Positions 1-8,105 of a stretch of 64,000 bases of DNA are shown piece after piece. The stretch is from Acidobacteriota bacterium (GTDB lineage Bacteria > Acidobacteriota > Terriglobia > Terriglobales > Acidobacteriaceae). The stretch lies in assembly GCA_018268755.1 (NCBI GenBank), contig JAFDVW010000007.1, forward strand, positions 1-64,000, in the 5' to 3' direction. The notes under the pieces are model-generated. The model saw nothing but the letters and a program-made list of their open reading frames with translations. It was not told the origin of the DNA and did no database searches. Positions within the stretch are counted from its first letter, which is position 1. Each line of letters begins with the position of its first letter. The translations under genes and the position numbers were made by a program.

Positions 1-53
1 AGCGCTGGGTAAATGTAGAAATGCGACCAGCCCCGAAGGGGCGAAAGATAAGT
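1..53. repeat. REP-like hairpin fragment at window edge
   Basis: CCCCGAAGGGG at 31-41 forms a tight hairpin followed by GCGAAAGATA. The preceding AGCGCTGGGT looks like the right arm of a second stem whose left arm lies outside the window. From memory, this layout resembles intergenic palindromic repeats of Acidobacteria and Planctomycetes, but no second copy is present here. It lies beyond the 3' end of the minus-strand GMC operon. There is no T-run after the hairpin, so a terminator role is less likely. Bases 54-179 hold nothing else I can identify. Confidence 0.35.
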
Positions 54-179
54 TTTGACACAGCCTCTGAAAGACCTGCGCGTGCAGCGAATTCTCTTGT
101 CGAGCTACGCTCGACCCGACCGCGGCTGTCCCTACGTGGATTGTAGAGATTCTTTCGGGCAGGTGAGACCCTTCTGTGG

Positions 180-773
180 TTATTCCGGTAAGGGCGGGCA
201 CCCGTCCCAATGCGTGAGATAGGCATTGCCGATATAGCCGAGATATTTAATTCCCATCTTGCTGGTGAAGAAACCGTCGGCGGCCATATTGCGCAACAAA
301 GCGAAAAACGCCACTCCCTGACTCAGCGAGGGGTCTGTCTCAGCCGTCTTGCGGTAGGCAATCAAATCCAGGATCTCCTTTTGCTGCCCCGGCGAGGACT
401 CGAGATAGGTCTTGCCATAACGCCGGGTGCAAGTAGCATCCAGCCAGAGAATGCCGCCGCCCAAAGTGAGTTGAAAGTCCTCATTCTCGCTGGTCAGCAG
501 ATCGATGAACTCCGGCGCGCCGGCCTCCACCGCGCCGCCCGACTCCGAGTCGGGAGGAATGATGGTATTGCACAGCGTTTTCAATACCTGGTACTGGCGC
601 GGCGAAAAGAATTTCGGCTTATACGGCGCAGAAGGGGCCGCCGCCTTCTCCTCGGCAATCATATGGTGGGCATGCTGCGCGGCCTGGGCGGGAATTACTT
701 TCAGCACCGAACTGGCCGCTCCCCCCACAGCCAGCGTACGCAACAGATCACGGCGAGAGACTGGTTCCGTCAT
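180..773 (-). CDS. Gluconate 2-dehydrogenase subunit 3 family protein, Tat-exported
   Basis: Predicted small subunit of a GMC-type sugar or alcohol dehydrogenase, 197 aa. Residues 6-21 (SRRDLLRTLAVGGAAS) form a twin-arginine signal with a likely cleavage site after AQA near residue 31. The rest matches the small helical subunit 3 family, for example the RQYQVLKTLCNTIIPP stretch. In characterised dehydrogenases of this type the small subunit carries the Tat signal and takes the signal-less flavoprotein with it across the membrane. It is the last gene of a five-gene minus-strand operon and starts 8 nt after the GMC gene. No cytochrome c subunit is encoded nearby, so the electron acceptor is unknown. 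The substrate cannot be read from sequence. Confidence 0.85.
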   Translation of the reverse strand: MTEPVSRRDLLRTLAVGGAASSVLKVIPAQAAQHAHHMIAEEKAAAPSAPYKPKFFSPRQYQVLKTLCNTIIPPDSESGGAVEAGAPEFIDLLTSENEDFQLTLGGGILWLDATCTRRYGKTYLESSPGQQKEILDLIAYRKTAETDPSLSQGVAFFALLRNMAADGFFTSKMGIKYLGYIGNAYLTHWDGCPPLPE

Positions 774-781
774 AGGCCCCC

Positions 782-2509
782 TTACAGGTTTCCCTTTCGC
801 GCTTCGGCGATGAGATAGTCAGACGCACGCCAGGACAACGCCATGATGGTCAGGGTCGGGTTCTTATCGGCATTGGTCACAAACGGACCTCCGTCGGTTA
901 CAAACACATTCTTGACGTCATGGGCCTGGCAATATCCATTCAATGCCGACTTGGCTGGATCGCCTCCCATGCGCACGGTTCCAAGTTCGTGAATGATCCT
1001 GCCACCATCCTCGATGCCGTAGGGCTGCTTGCCGCCGGGCTCCAGCTTGCCAAAATACGTTCCCCCGGCCGCTTCGGTAATGGCGCGGAAAGTTTCCTGC
1101 ATGTCCTTGGCCATCTTGATTTCATTGTCTGTCCACTTCCAGTGGAAGCGCAGCACGGGAATTCCCCAGCGGTCGACGCGATCGGGATCGATCTCGCAGT
1201 AACAGTCTTCGTTGGGGATCATCTCGCCGCGTCCGGCAAATCCGATGAATGCGCCGTAACGCTGACGGCAGGTCTGCTTCAGCGAAAGGCCGTAGCCCTC
1301 GTGCTCCTTGCACACGTGATCGAATTCCCCGACCCCGGGCAGGCCGCGCCCACCGCCGAATTCAATGTGGTAGCCGCGCAGGAAGTCGTTCTTGCGATCG
1401 AACTTCCACCAGGGAATGTAAAGGTGCAGGCCACCAGTGCCGTCGTGGTTGTGGGCCGGCATCTTCTCAAACTGGGGAAAGTAGCCGTAGCCGTTCGAGC
1501 CCACTGTGTCCGTCAGATAGCGACCGACCACGCCGGAGGAATTCGCCAAACCATTGGGGAACAGAGTCGACTTGGAATTGAGCAGCAGTCGGGCCGATTC
1601 GCAGGCGCTGGCGGCCAACACAAAAGCTTTGGCGTTAATGCGCTTCTCGGTCTGCGTGGCCTTGTCGATGTAAAGGACCGCGGAAGCTTTGCCGTCCTTG
1701 TCCACGGCGATTTCCCGCGCCATAGCATTCGGAATAAGAGTAAGGCGGCCGGTCTTCTGGGCCGGAGGAATCATGACCTGGCTGGAGCTGAAGTTCGAGG
1801 CCGATACACAACCGCGCCCACACTGGCCGCAATAGTGGCAGGCGGCACGGCCATTGATGGATTTGGTCAGGATCGCCATGCGCCCGGGCACACAGAGCAC
1901 ATTGACCTTGTCGCAGGCTTTCTTGATGAAAGCTTCCGTGCAGCGGGGCGGCGGCGGCGGCTGAAAAATTCCGTCGGGCGCATTGGGAATGTTCTCTTTG
2001 CTGCCGAAGACCCCGATGTAGGATTCGACCTTGTCATAGTAAGGAGCGACGTCGTCGTAGCTGATGGGCCAGTCATCGCCCATACCGTCGGTGGAGCGCA
2101 CGCGGAAATCGGTGGGGCCGAAGCGCAGGGCGATACGTCCCCAGTGGTTGGTGCGGCCGCCCACAATGCGGGAGCGGAACCAGCCAAAGCGGGTGCCGGG
2201 AGCTTTGGTGTAGGGTTCACCCTCGATTTCCCAGAAGCCATTGGGCGCCATGAACTCATCGCCCACCTGCCCTTTCAGCTTGCCGCCGATGCCAACCCCG
2301 CGGTGCGGCAGGTCATCCGGCCACATGTGCTCCTTGTAGTCTTTCTCAGGATGGACCTGCGGCCCGGCTTCGAGGAGCGCGACATTGAGCCCGCCCTCGG
2401 TGAGCACTTTCGCGGCCGTGCCTCCACCGGCGCCGGAGCCGATGATGCATACGTCATAAACTTTGGGAGACCGAATCACCTGTGGCATCGCTGGCACTCT
2501 CCGGGACAA
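782..2509 (-). CDS. GMC family oxidoreductase (flavoprotein dehydrogenase subunit)
   Basis: 575-aa FAD-dependent dehydrogenase expected to oxidise a sugar or polyol hydroxyl. The FAD-binding dinucleotide motif CIIGSGAGGG sits at residues 21-30, followed by an acidic strand end (LLEAG). The C-terminal domain carries HELGTVRMGG and NPTLTIMALS, the conserved active-site segments of the family. A CHYCGQCGRGC motif near the middle resembles the cysteine cluster proposed to hold an iron-sulfur centre in related membrane dehydrogenases. There is no signal peptide, which fits co-export with the Tat-bearing subunit encoded 8 nt downstream. The start is 3 nt after the stop of the TIM-barrel gene. A Met at residue 8 is an alternative start. 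Confidence 0.88.
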   Translation of the reverse strand: MSRRVPAMPQVIRSPKVYDVCIIGSGAGGGTAAKVLTEGGLNVALLEAGPQVHPEKDYKEHMWPDDLPHRGVGIGGKLKGQVGDEFMAPNGFWEIEGEPYTKAPGTRFGWFRSRIVGGRTNHWGRIALRFGPTDFRVRSTDGMGDDWPISYDDVAPYYDKVESYIGVFGSKENIPNAPDGIFQPPPPPRCTEAFIKKACDKVNVLCVPGRMAILTKSINGRAACHYCGQCGRGCVSASNFSSSQVMIPPAQKTGRLTLIPNAMAREIAVDKDGKASAVLYIDKATQTEKRINAKAFVLAASACESARLLLNSKSTLFPNGLANSSGVVGRYLTDTVGSNGYGYFPQFEKMPAHNHDGTGGLHLYIPWWKFDRKNDFLRGYHIEFGGGRGLPGVGEFDHVCKEHEGYGLSLKQTCRQRYGAFIGFAGRGEMIPNEDCYCEIDPDRVDRWGIPVLRFHWKWTDNEIKMAKDMQETFRAITEAAGGTYFGKLEPGGKQPYGIEDGGRIIHELGTVRMGGDPAKSALNGYCQAHDVKNVFVTDGGPFVTNADKNPTLTIMALSWRASDYLIAEARKGNL

Positions 2510-2512
2510 TTT

Positions 2513-3403
2513 CTAGAAGCGCAAATTGTGCAGATACTGGTAACTCTTCTGAATGCTCTCAAACGGGGACGCGGGATAGTCATGCTCAACAAAGAAATGC
2601 CTGATCCCCGCCCGGCCGGCTTGGGCAAAAATACGTTTCCAGTCGATGATGCCACCGCCCACGTAGGTCATCTCTTTCATGGAACTGCCAAAGTCCTGGG
2701 TGCCGCCCGGTCCCACCTTGGGAACAGCGGTGACATCTTTCACGTGCACCAGGGGAAAACGGCCAGGATATTTCTGGAAATATTGCAGTGGATCGTGGCC
2801 CCCTACCGTGATCCAGCAGAGGTCGAGCTCCATTTTGACCAGTTCGGGATCACAGTTTTCCAGCAAGATGTCGTAGGGCAATTTCCCGTTCACGGGGATA
2901 AATTCGAACCAGTGATTATGGTAGGCGAACTGGATGCCCGCCTTCTTGCTGATTTCCCCGGCCCGATTGAAGGTATCGGCAATGCGCTTCCAGCTGTCCG
3001 GCTGGTTGCGGATTTCCTCTTCCACCCAGGGGTTCACGATGTAGCTCTGGCCGATGATTTTGCTGGACTCAATGACGCTTGGCCATTTTTCGCCCAGGCT
3101 CGCGTATTCCACGTGGGAGGCGGGAGAAACCAGGCCATGGCGCTCCAGTGCGGCACGCACGGCTTTGGGTGAGTGGTCAAAATATCCCGCGAACTCGACT
3201 TCCTTGTAGCCGATGGCGGCCACTTTGGCGAGGGTGCCGTCGAAGTCCTGCTTCATGGCGTCGCGCACGGTGTAGAGCTGCACGCCCACCTTTTCGATCT
3301 TGTGCTCGGCCATGCCCGAAGCCAGGCGGCTGGAGAGCAAGGCAGCGCCGGCGGCGGCGGTACCGCCCAGGAAGGTTCTGCGATTCATATTACGAAGACC
3401 CAT
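2513..3403 (-). CDS. Tat-exported sugar isomerase/epimerase-like TIM-barrel protein
   Basis: 296-aa xylose-isomerase-like (AP endonuclease 2 fold) protein. The N-terminus has NRRTFLGGTAAAGAALL, a twin-arginine signal, so it should act in the periplasm. That is unusual compared with the cytoplasmic sugar-phosphate isomerases that give the family its name. Metal-ligand candidates are visible in VEFAG, ELDLCW, LVHVKD and FVEHDYP. Sandwiched with 2-3 nt gaps between two GMC dehydrogenase genes, it probably acts on the keto-sugar or ketoglycoside they produce, by isomerisation, epimerisation or lyase chemistry. That role is inference. Met 6 is a possible shorter start that would leave the Tat motif close to the N-terminus. 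Confidence 0.85.
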   Translation of the reverse strand: MGLRNMNRRTFLGGTAAAGAALLSSRLASGMAEHKIEKVGVQLYTVRDAMKQDFDGTLAKVAAIGYKEVEFAGYFDHSPKAVRAALERHGLVSPASHVEYASLGEKWPSVIESSKIIGQSYIVNPWVEEEIRNQPDSWKRIADTFNRAGEISKKAGIQFAYHNHWFEFIPVNGKLPYDILLENCDPELVKMELDLCWITVGGHDPLQYFQKYPGRFPLVHVKDVTAVPKVGPGGTQDFGSSMKEMTYVGGGIIDWKRIFAQAGRAGIRHFFVEHDYPASPFESIQKSYQYLHNLRF

Positions 3404-3405
3404 GC

Positions 3406-5088
3406 TTAAAGCTCTCCTCGCTTCATTTGTTGGACTGCGTAGTCACAGGCGCGCGCGGTCAGCGCCATATACGTCAACGACGGGTTGACGCAGGAAGAAG
3501 ATGCCATGCAGGCGCCATCGGTGACAAACAGATTCTGCACGTCGTGCGCCTGATTATGGGCGTTGAGCACCGAGGTTTTGGGGTCGCGTCCCATGCGGGC
3601 CGTGCCCATTTCGTGGATGGTCAAGCCGGGCGCATTGTCTTCCACGAAAGAATCGATGTCTTTGGCGCCGGCGGCCTCGAGCATCTCAGAGGCAGTCACC
3701 GCCATGTCCTGGAGCAGGGCGCGCTCGTTCTCCCGCCACTGCGCGGTAATGTGCAGGGTGGGAATCCCCCAGGCATCGACTTTGCCCTTATCGATGGCAA
3801 TAAAGTTTCCATGGTTGGGCAAGCATTCGCCGAACCCATAAAGCCCCATGGACCAGGGACCGGGACGGCCCAGGGCCTGCTTAAAATCGGCGCCGAACCC
3901 CGGCGTGTTGGCGCCGCGTTGCCAGCCTTCGCGGCTGCCGCCGCCCTGAAATCCATAGCCCCGCAGGAACGACTGCTTTTGCTTTACGTTGCGGAAGCGC
4001 GGGACATAAATGCCATTGGGACGATGGCCCAGGGGAGCTTTGTCTTCGTTGCCTTCGATCCTTCCCCGCGCGCCTCCCCCCATGAGATGGTCCATCAAGT
4101 TGTGGCCGAGTTCACCACTGGAGTTGGCCAGACCATCGGGAAATTCAGGATTGGCGGAGTTCAGCAGAATGCGTGCCGACTCCAGGGCGGAAGCGCAGAG
4201 AAAGAAAACATTGGCGCGAAACTCGATGGCCTGTTTGCTCTGGCCGTCGATCACCCGCACCGCGGTCAGTTTGCGCGTGTTGGCATCGAAGACCAGGCTG
4301 TGTACCACGCTGAAAGGACGCACCGTGGTCTTACCCGTGGCCAGCGCCGCCGGCAGGGTGGAATTTAAGCTGCTGAAATAAGAGCGGGTCATACAGCCGC
4401 GCGCGCAGGGGCCGCAGTAGTGGCAGGGCATGCGTCCGCGGTGCAACTGGGTCAGGATGGCGCAGCGGCCCATGGTCATCCGCCGCTCGCCCGGGAAATG
4501 CCTGGCAATGGCGTCGCGCACGATGACTTCAGCGCAGTTGAATTCCATCGGAGGCAAAAATTTTCCGTCCGGCAATTGCGGCAGGCCCTCGGCTTGCCCA
4601 CTCACGCCGATAAAATCTTCCACGTAGTCGTACCAGGGCGCGATGTCCGCATAGCGGATGGGCCAGTCCACGGCAATTCCTTCGCGCAAATTGGCCTCGA
4701 AGTCCAAATCGCTCCAGCGATAGGTCTGGCGTCCCCAGGTAATGGAGCGGCCGCCGACTTGACGCCCGCGAATCCACAGGAAAGGCTTGCCGTCGGGAGT
4801 GGTGTAGGGATTCTCGCGGTCGTTGACGAAGAATTTGCTGTTCCATTCGTCCAGCCCGCCACACGTGCGCTGCACCGGCTGCTCCTGGTCCAGCTTGCGG
4901 GTGTCATTCATGCCGCGAAATTTTTTCTCCCAGACGGGAACGTGCTCCACATAATCGTTCTCGGGAGTAATGGGGCGGCCGGCTTCCAGCACCAGGGTCT
5001 CCAGCCCCTTTTCGCTGAGTTCCTTCGCGGCCCAACCTCCGGTGATGCCCGAGCCGATGACAATTGCGTCGTAAACTTTGCTGGCCAT
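3406..5088 (-). CDS. GMC family oxidoreductase (flavoprotein dehydrogenase subunit)
   Basis: 560-aa second GMC flavoprotein of the operon. AIVIGSGITGGWAAKEL near the N-terminus is the FAD-binding motif. CHYCGPCARGC repeats the cysteine cluster of the other GMC protein, and NPSLTYMALTARACDY is the C-terminal active-site segment. The protein has no signal peptide. It starts 3 nt after a Tat-type subunit 3 gene and ends 2 nt before the exported TIM-barrel gene. The two GMC proteins share motifs but differ clearly elsewhere, so they look like diverged paralogues with different substrates or regioselectivity rather than a recent duplication. Confidence 0.88.
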   Translation of the reverse strand: MASKVYDAIVIGSGITGGWAAKELSEKGLETLVLEAGRPITPENDYVEHVPVWEKKFRGMNDTRKLDQEQPVQRTCGGLDEWNSKFFVNDRENPYTTPDGKPFLWIRGRQVGGRSITWGRQTYRWSDLDFEANLREGIAVDWPIRYADIAPWYDYVEDFIGVSGQAEGLPQLPDGKFLPPMEFNCAEVIVRDAIARHFPGERRMTMGRCAILTQLHRGRMPCHYCGPCARGCMTRSYFSSLNSTLPAALATGKTTVRPFSVVHSLVFDANTRKLTAVRVIDGQSKQAIEFRANVFFLCASALESARILLNSANPEFPDGLANSSGELGHNLMDHLMGGGARGRIEGNEDKAPLGHRPNGIYVPRFRNVKQKQSFLRGYGFQGGGSREGWQRGANTPGFGADFKQALGRPGPWSMGLYGFGECLPNHGNFIAIDKGKVDAWGIPTLHITAQWRENERALLQDMAVTASEMLEAAGAKDIDSFVEDNAPGLTIHEMGTARMGRDPKTSVLNAHNQAHDVQNLFVTDGACMASSSCVNPSLTYMALTARACDYAVQQMKRGEL

Positions 5089-5091
5089 GCC

Positions 5092-5685
5092 TTATTCCCC
5101 CGGGGCCCCTTCGCCGACCGGCGCGCAACCCGCATGGCGGGGCGGAATGATGGATTCGTGGAGTTCCTGCTCAAAGCCGACTTGCGAAGTGTAATAACCG
5201 GTGAGGGTGAGCGCTTTCATGCGGAAAAAGAAATTGTTCTCCAGCAGATTGACCCGGTCTTTGCGATAGCCAGCGGGCGGGTGATACAGGTCGGCCAGTT
5301 CGCCATCCATGACGGTGAGCAGCTTGTCCTGCTGGGCCGGAGCAAGCTGGACAAAATCTTTGCCGAACAGCTTCTGGCTGCGGGCATCGACCTCCGCCAG
5401 TCCGGCCAGAAACGATTCCTTTTCCTCTTCGTCGTACCAATCGGCCACAATGACATCGATGAATTGATTGACTTTGGCGGCCTTGGCGCCGGGGGTCTTG
5501 GTGGACGGAATAATACGATCACTCAACGCGATCACGGTCGCGTTCTGATGGGGATTCAGTGCTTGGAGCGCGGGATTTTTTCCCGGCTGCGCATGCATGG
5601 CCTGAAAAAGAGAAAAGGCCTCAGGAGACAAAAAAGGCAGGGAAGCCGCGCCAGCCAGGAGTTTTAGAACTTCACGTCGTTCCAT
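5092..5685 (-). CDS. Gluconate 2-dehydrogenase subunit 3 family protein, Tat-exported
   Basis: 197 aa and the first gene of the five-gene minus-strand operon. The N-terminus MERREVLKLLAGAASLPFL is a short twin-arginine signal. The mature part has the small-subunit features (IALSDRIIPST, VNQFIDVIVADWYDEEE). It should form the export-competent partner of the GMC protein encoded 3 nt downstream. The gene pair on the far side of the operon has the reverse order (GMC then subunit 3), so the operon is mirror-symmetric about the TIM-barrel gene. The 193-nt region upstream contains two direct GCATTTC copies 15 bp apart that may be a regulator site. Confidence 0.85.
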   Translation of the reverse strand: MERREVLKLLAGAASLPFLSPEAFSLFQAMHAQPGKNPALQALNPHQNATVIALSDRIIPSTKTPGAKAAKVNQFIDVIVADWYDEEEKESFLAGLAEVDARSQKLFGKDFVQLAPAQQDKLLTVMDGELADLYHPPAGYRKDRVNLLENNFFFRMKALTLTGYYTSQVGFEQELHESIIPPRHAGCAPVGEGAPGE

Positions 5686-5784
5686 GATTCACCAAACAAG
5701 GGCGATTGGCAGATTACCCCGCGGCAAACAACCGGGTCAACGTCAAACTCGAGGAAGCGAACGCAAAATTACGTTTTTCTGATT

Positions 5785-5806
5785 GCATTTCCGATCTACG
5801 CATTTC
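5785..5806. promoter_or_regulatory. Direct-repeat candidate operator upstream of the GMC operon
   Basis: GCATTTC occurs at 5785-5791 and again at 5800-5806, a 15-bp period, in an AT-richer patch about 100 nt upstream of the first operon gene. On the transcribed strand this reads GAAATGC twice. Which regulator binds, if any, is unknown. The nearby RpiR-type gene is the obvious candidate. Confidence 0.25.
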
Positions 5807-5828
5807 GTTGCCGTGACCAAGCCGGGGG

Positions 5829-5857
5829 AAAATAAAAAAGGCCGCGCGCACGCGGCC
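5829..5857 (-). terminator. Rho-independent terminator of the exported isomerase gene
   Basis: Read on the minus strand, GGCCGCG, a TGCG loop and CGCGGCC form a perfect 7-bp GC stem followed directly by TTTTTTATTTT. It lies 21 nt beyond the stop codon of the TIM-barrel gene transcribed toward it. It separates that gene from the GMC operon downstream. Confidence 0.85.
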
Positions 5858-5878
5858 CGGGAATTTTTCCAACAAATA

Positions 5879-7000
5879 CTAGGCCCCTAGAATTTCCGCG
5901 CGCACATTCTTCAACACAGTCAAGGCGCGCTCGACACCAACTTCGCCGGGAAGGATCGGGTCCTCATTTTCCACGGAAAGGATGCCTTCGTAGCCCACAT
6001 CCAAGTAGGCCTGAATCACTTCTTTCCACAGGTTGGCGCTGTGTCCGTAACCCACGGCGCGGAAGGTCTCAGAGGCCAGGGCCAGGTCCTTCGGCTCAAA
6101 GGCGAAGTTCAGCACCCCATAGCGATCCACATTTTCCTGATAGAAGGTAGTGTCCTTCATGTGGGCGTGAAAGATGGCGCCTTGCTTGCCCAGCATGTGG
6201 ATCACTTCGGTGGCGTTGCAGCCCTGCCAGAAGAGATGGCTCAGATCGCAGTTGGCCCCGATCTCCTCGCCCACGGCGTCGCGCAGCTTGAGCAGCGTCA
6301 TGGGATTGTAGACCACGAAGTTGGGATGCATTTCAAAAGCCAGCTTGTGGATGCCGTGCTCTCTGGCGAACTTCGCCGCCTGCTTCCAGTAAGGAATGAC
6401 CTTTTCTTTCCACTGCCAGTCGAGGGTTTTGGCGAAATCGTCCGGCCAGCGGTAGGTGACCCAGTTCGGCGTAGTGTCGTTGGGACCGCCGCCGGGGCAG
6501 CCGGAGAATCCCACAATGACTTTCACGCCCAGCCGCTCCGCCAGAAGCACGGTGCGGCGAAAGGTTTCCGCATCGCGCTCGGCAATCTTAGGATCGGGAT
6601 GCACGGGGTTGCCATGGCAGCTGAGCGTGGCCACCTGAATATTGCGGTCTTCGAACTTTTTCTTCCAGGCGCGGGCCTTGGCGGGATCGTCCAGCATTTC
6701 CTGCACCGGGCAATGGGCGCTGCCCGGGAACCCGCCGGAGCCGATCTCCACCGCCTCGACTCCCCAGGCGGAGAATTTTTCCAGCATCTGGTCCAGGGGA
6801 AGGTTGGGAAAGGCGGCGTCAAAAACGCCGATGGGAATCTTGCGCCGCGGGCCAGGTTTTACGGATTCGTCCGCGGCAGGACGGGAGGCCATTTCCGCGG
6901 CATGGGCGGAAGGTGCGGCCACAGCGGCAGCCAATGCTCCGCCGGTGGTGGCCAAAAAATTTCGACGGTTCAGGGAATTTAGGATGCGGTCTTGTTTCAT
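5879..7000 (-). CDS. Tat-exported sugar isomerase/epimerase-like TIM-barrel protein
   Basis: 373-aa xylose-isomerase-like TIM barrel with a clear twin-arginine signal (LNRRNFLATTGGALAAAVAA) ending around AHA. The catalytic-metal pattern is recognisable: LAFEMHPN (Glu), GANCDLSH (Asp), FHAHMKDT (His) and ILSVENEDP (Glu). It is larger than the 296-aa relative in the neighbouring operon and only distantly similar to it. It is transcribed alone, from the region shared with the divergent RpiR regulator, and ends at its own terminator. It probably acts in the periplasm on a sugar or keto-sugar connected with the GMC dehydrogenases. The exact reaction is not predictable. Confidence 0.85.
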   Translation of the reverse strand: MKQDRILNSLNRRNFLATTGGALAAAVAAPSAHAAEMASRPAADESVKPGPRRKIPIGVFDAAFPNLPLDQMLEKFSAWGVEAVEIGSGGFPGSAHCPVQEMLDDPAKARAWKKKFEDRNIQVATLSCHGNPVHPDPKIAERDAETFRRTVLLAERLGVKVIVGFSGCPGGGPNDTTPNWVTYRWPDDFAKTLDWQWKEKVIPYWKQAAKFAREHGIHKLAFEMHPNFVVYNPMTLLKLRDAVGEEIGANCDLSHLFWQGCNATEVIHMLGKQGAIFHAHMKDTTFYQENVDRYGVLNFAFEPKDLALASETFRAVGYGHSANLWKEVIQAYLDVGYEGILSVENEDPILPGEVGVERALTVLKNVRAEILGA

Positions 7001-7159
7001 GGCACTCTCTCAAGAAAATTTTTGCGGACCTTCGCGGGTGCACTTCACACAGCGTCTCACGGCAAGAATTATACGCAGACCCCGCCCGGGGTGCCGGGAA
7101 AATCCCCCCAGCACGTACCGGTTGACAAGATACTTTCTATCCCCCATGCTGTCAGCCCG

Positions 7160-8032
7160 ATGTTGCAAAAGAAGAAGCCTCGCATTACTCCGCCTCTCAA
7201 CGTGTCGGAAAGAATCAGCCTGCTCAGCCCCAAGCGGCAGGAAATTATCCGGGAGGTCTTTGACCGGCCGCGCGAATACGTGCTGCACAGCGTGCGCTCG
7301 CTGGCCCAGCACCTCGACACCGATCCCGCCACCCTGGTGCGCATCGTGCGGGGAATGAAATTCGCCAGCTACCGCGACTTCCAGCATTATCTGCATGAGC
7401 TTTCCATCGCCAACGCCACCTCGCTGGACACCATGCGCGACGGAAACATTCCCGGCAGGGCCTCTTCCGATCAGGTGCGGGTCTCCCTGGATGTGGACGT
7501 CAAAAACCTGAATCATCTGTTGAGCACGCTGGAGGTCCCGCGCGTCACCGCGCTGGCGCGCCGGATGCACACCGCCCGCCAGGTGCTGCTGCTGGGCGGC
7601 GATCTGGCTTCGCACCTGGTGAAATTCTTCGAACACCATCTGATGATCCTGGGTATGCCGGTATGCGCGGCCACGACGGCCGGCGAAGTCGTACACAAGG
7701 CCCGCCACATCGGCAAGGGAGACATGGTGCTGGCCGTAAGTTATGGCCGGGGATTGCGCCAGACGGTGGAAGGACTGCGCCAGGCCCGGGAAAACGGCGC
7801 CTATTGTGTCGGCGTCACCAACACCTTGATTTCTCCCATCAACCAGTTTGCCCATGAGAGTTTTCTCACCTCAGTGGACACCCCTTCCTTTGGCTCGTCC
7901 TATGTCGCGCCCATGGCCTTTTTCAACGCCCTGATCACCGCCTGCGGAAACTATCGCCGCCATCGCACGCTGCGCCTGATGAAGAAGCTGGATGAAGAAC
8001 AGCGGCGCGGGTTCCGCTGGTATGAATCGTGA
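7160..8032 (+). CDS. MurR/RpiR-family transcriptional regulator (HTH plus SIS domain)
   Basis: 290-aa sugar-responsive regulator. The N-terminal helix-turn-helix (about residues 10-80) contains SVRSLAQHLDTDPATLVRIV. The C-terminal SIS domain (about 115-250), which in this family binds a sugar phosphate, includes VLLLGGDLASHLV and MVLAVSYGRGLRQTVE. I chose the ATG at 7160 because it gives the usual family length. The open frame extends upstream to 6992, but that part is compositionally unlike a protein. TTGACA at 7122-7127 is a good -35 but would place transcription start almost at the ATG. Divergent from an exported isomerase gene, it is the likely regulator of the sugar-oxidation genes to its left. 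Confidence 0.82.
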   Translation: MLQKKKPRITPPLNVSERISLLSPKRQEIIREVFDRPREYVLHSVRSLAQHLDTDPATLVRIVRGMKFASYRDFQHYLHELSIANATSLDTMRDGNIPGRASSDQVRVSLDVDVKNLNHLLSTLEVPRVTALARRMHTARQVLLLGGDLASHLVKFFEHHLMILGMPVCAATTAGEVVHKARHIGKGDMVLAVSYGRGLRQTVEGLRQARENGAYCVGVTNTLISPINQFAHESFLTSVDTPSFGSSYVAPMAFFNALITACGNYRRHRTLRLMKKLDEEQRRGFRWYES

Positions 8033-8034
8033 AA

Positions 8035-8072
8035 TTTCCTGCCTAAGCTGACCAGGGGCCAGCTTCCGGAAA
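8035..8072. other. Stem-loop between RpiR gene and hydrolase gene
   Basis: AAGCTGACC (8045-8053) pairs with GGCCAGCTT (8057-8065) with one mismatch. TTTCC and GGAAA extend the stem from outside. It follows the RpiR stop by 2 nt but lacks a T-run, so it may be an attenuator, a processing site or a weak terminator. Confidence 0.35.
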
Positions 8073-8105
8073 CAGATTGTGGTGTATCCTGCCCACGTTC
8101 GCGCC

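Noticed and set aside
20..110. Glycine-riboswitch-like CCCCGAAGGGGCGAAAG and CTCTGAAAGACC pieces
   Set aside because: There is no plus-strand gene downstream, and the first part fits a REP-type hairpin better.
920..3172. 750-codon open frame on the plus strand
   Set aside because: It lies antisense to the GMC and TIM-barrel genes, which have clear family motifs. Its sequence shows the His/Gly/Ala-rich look of a GC-driven shadow frame and no domain.
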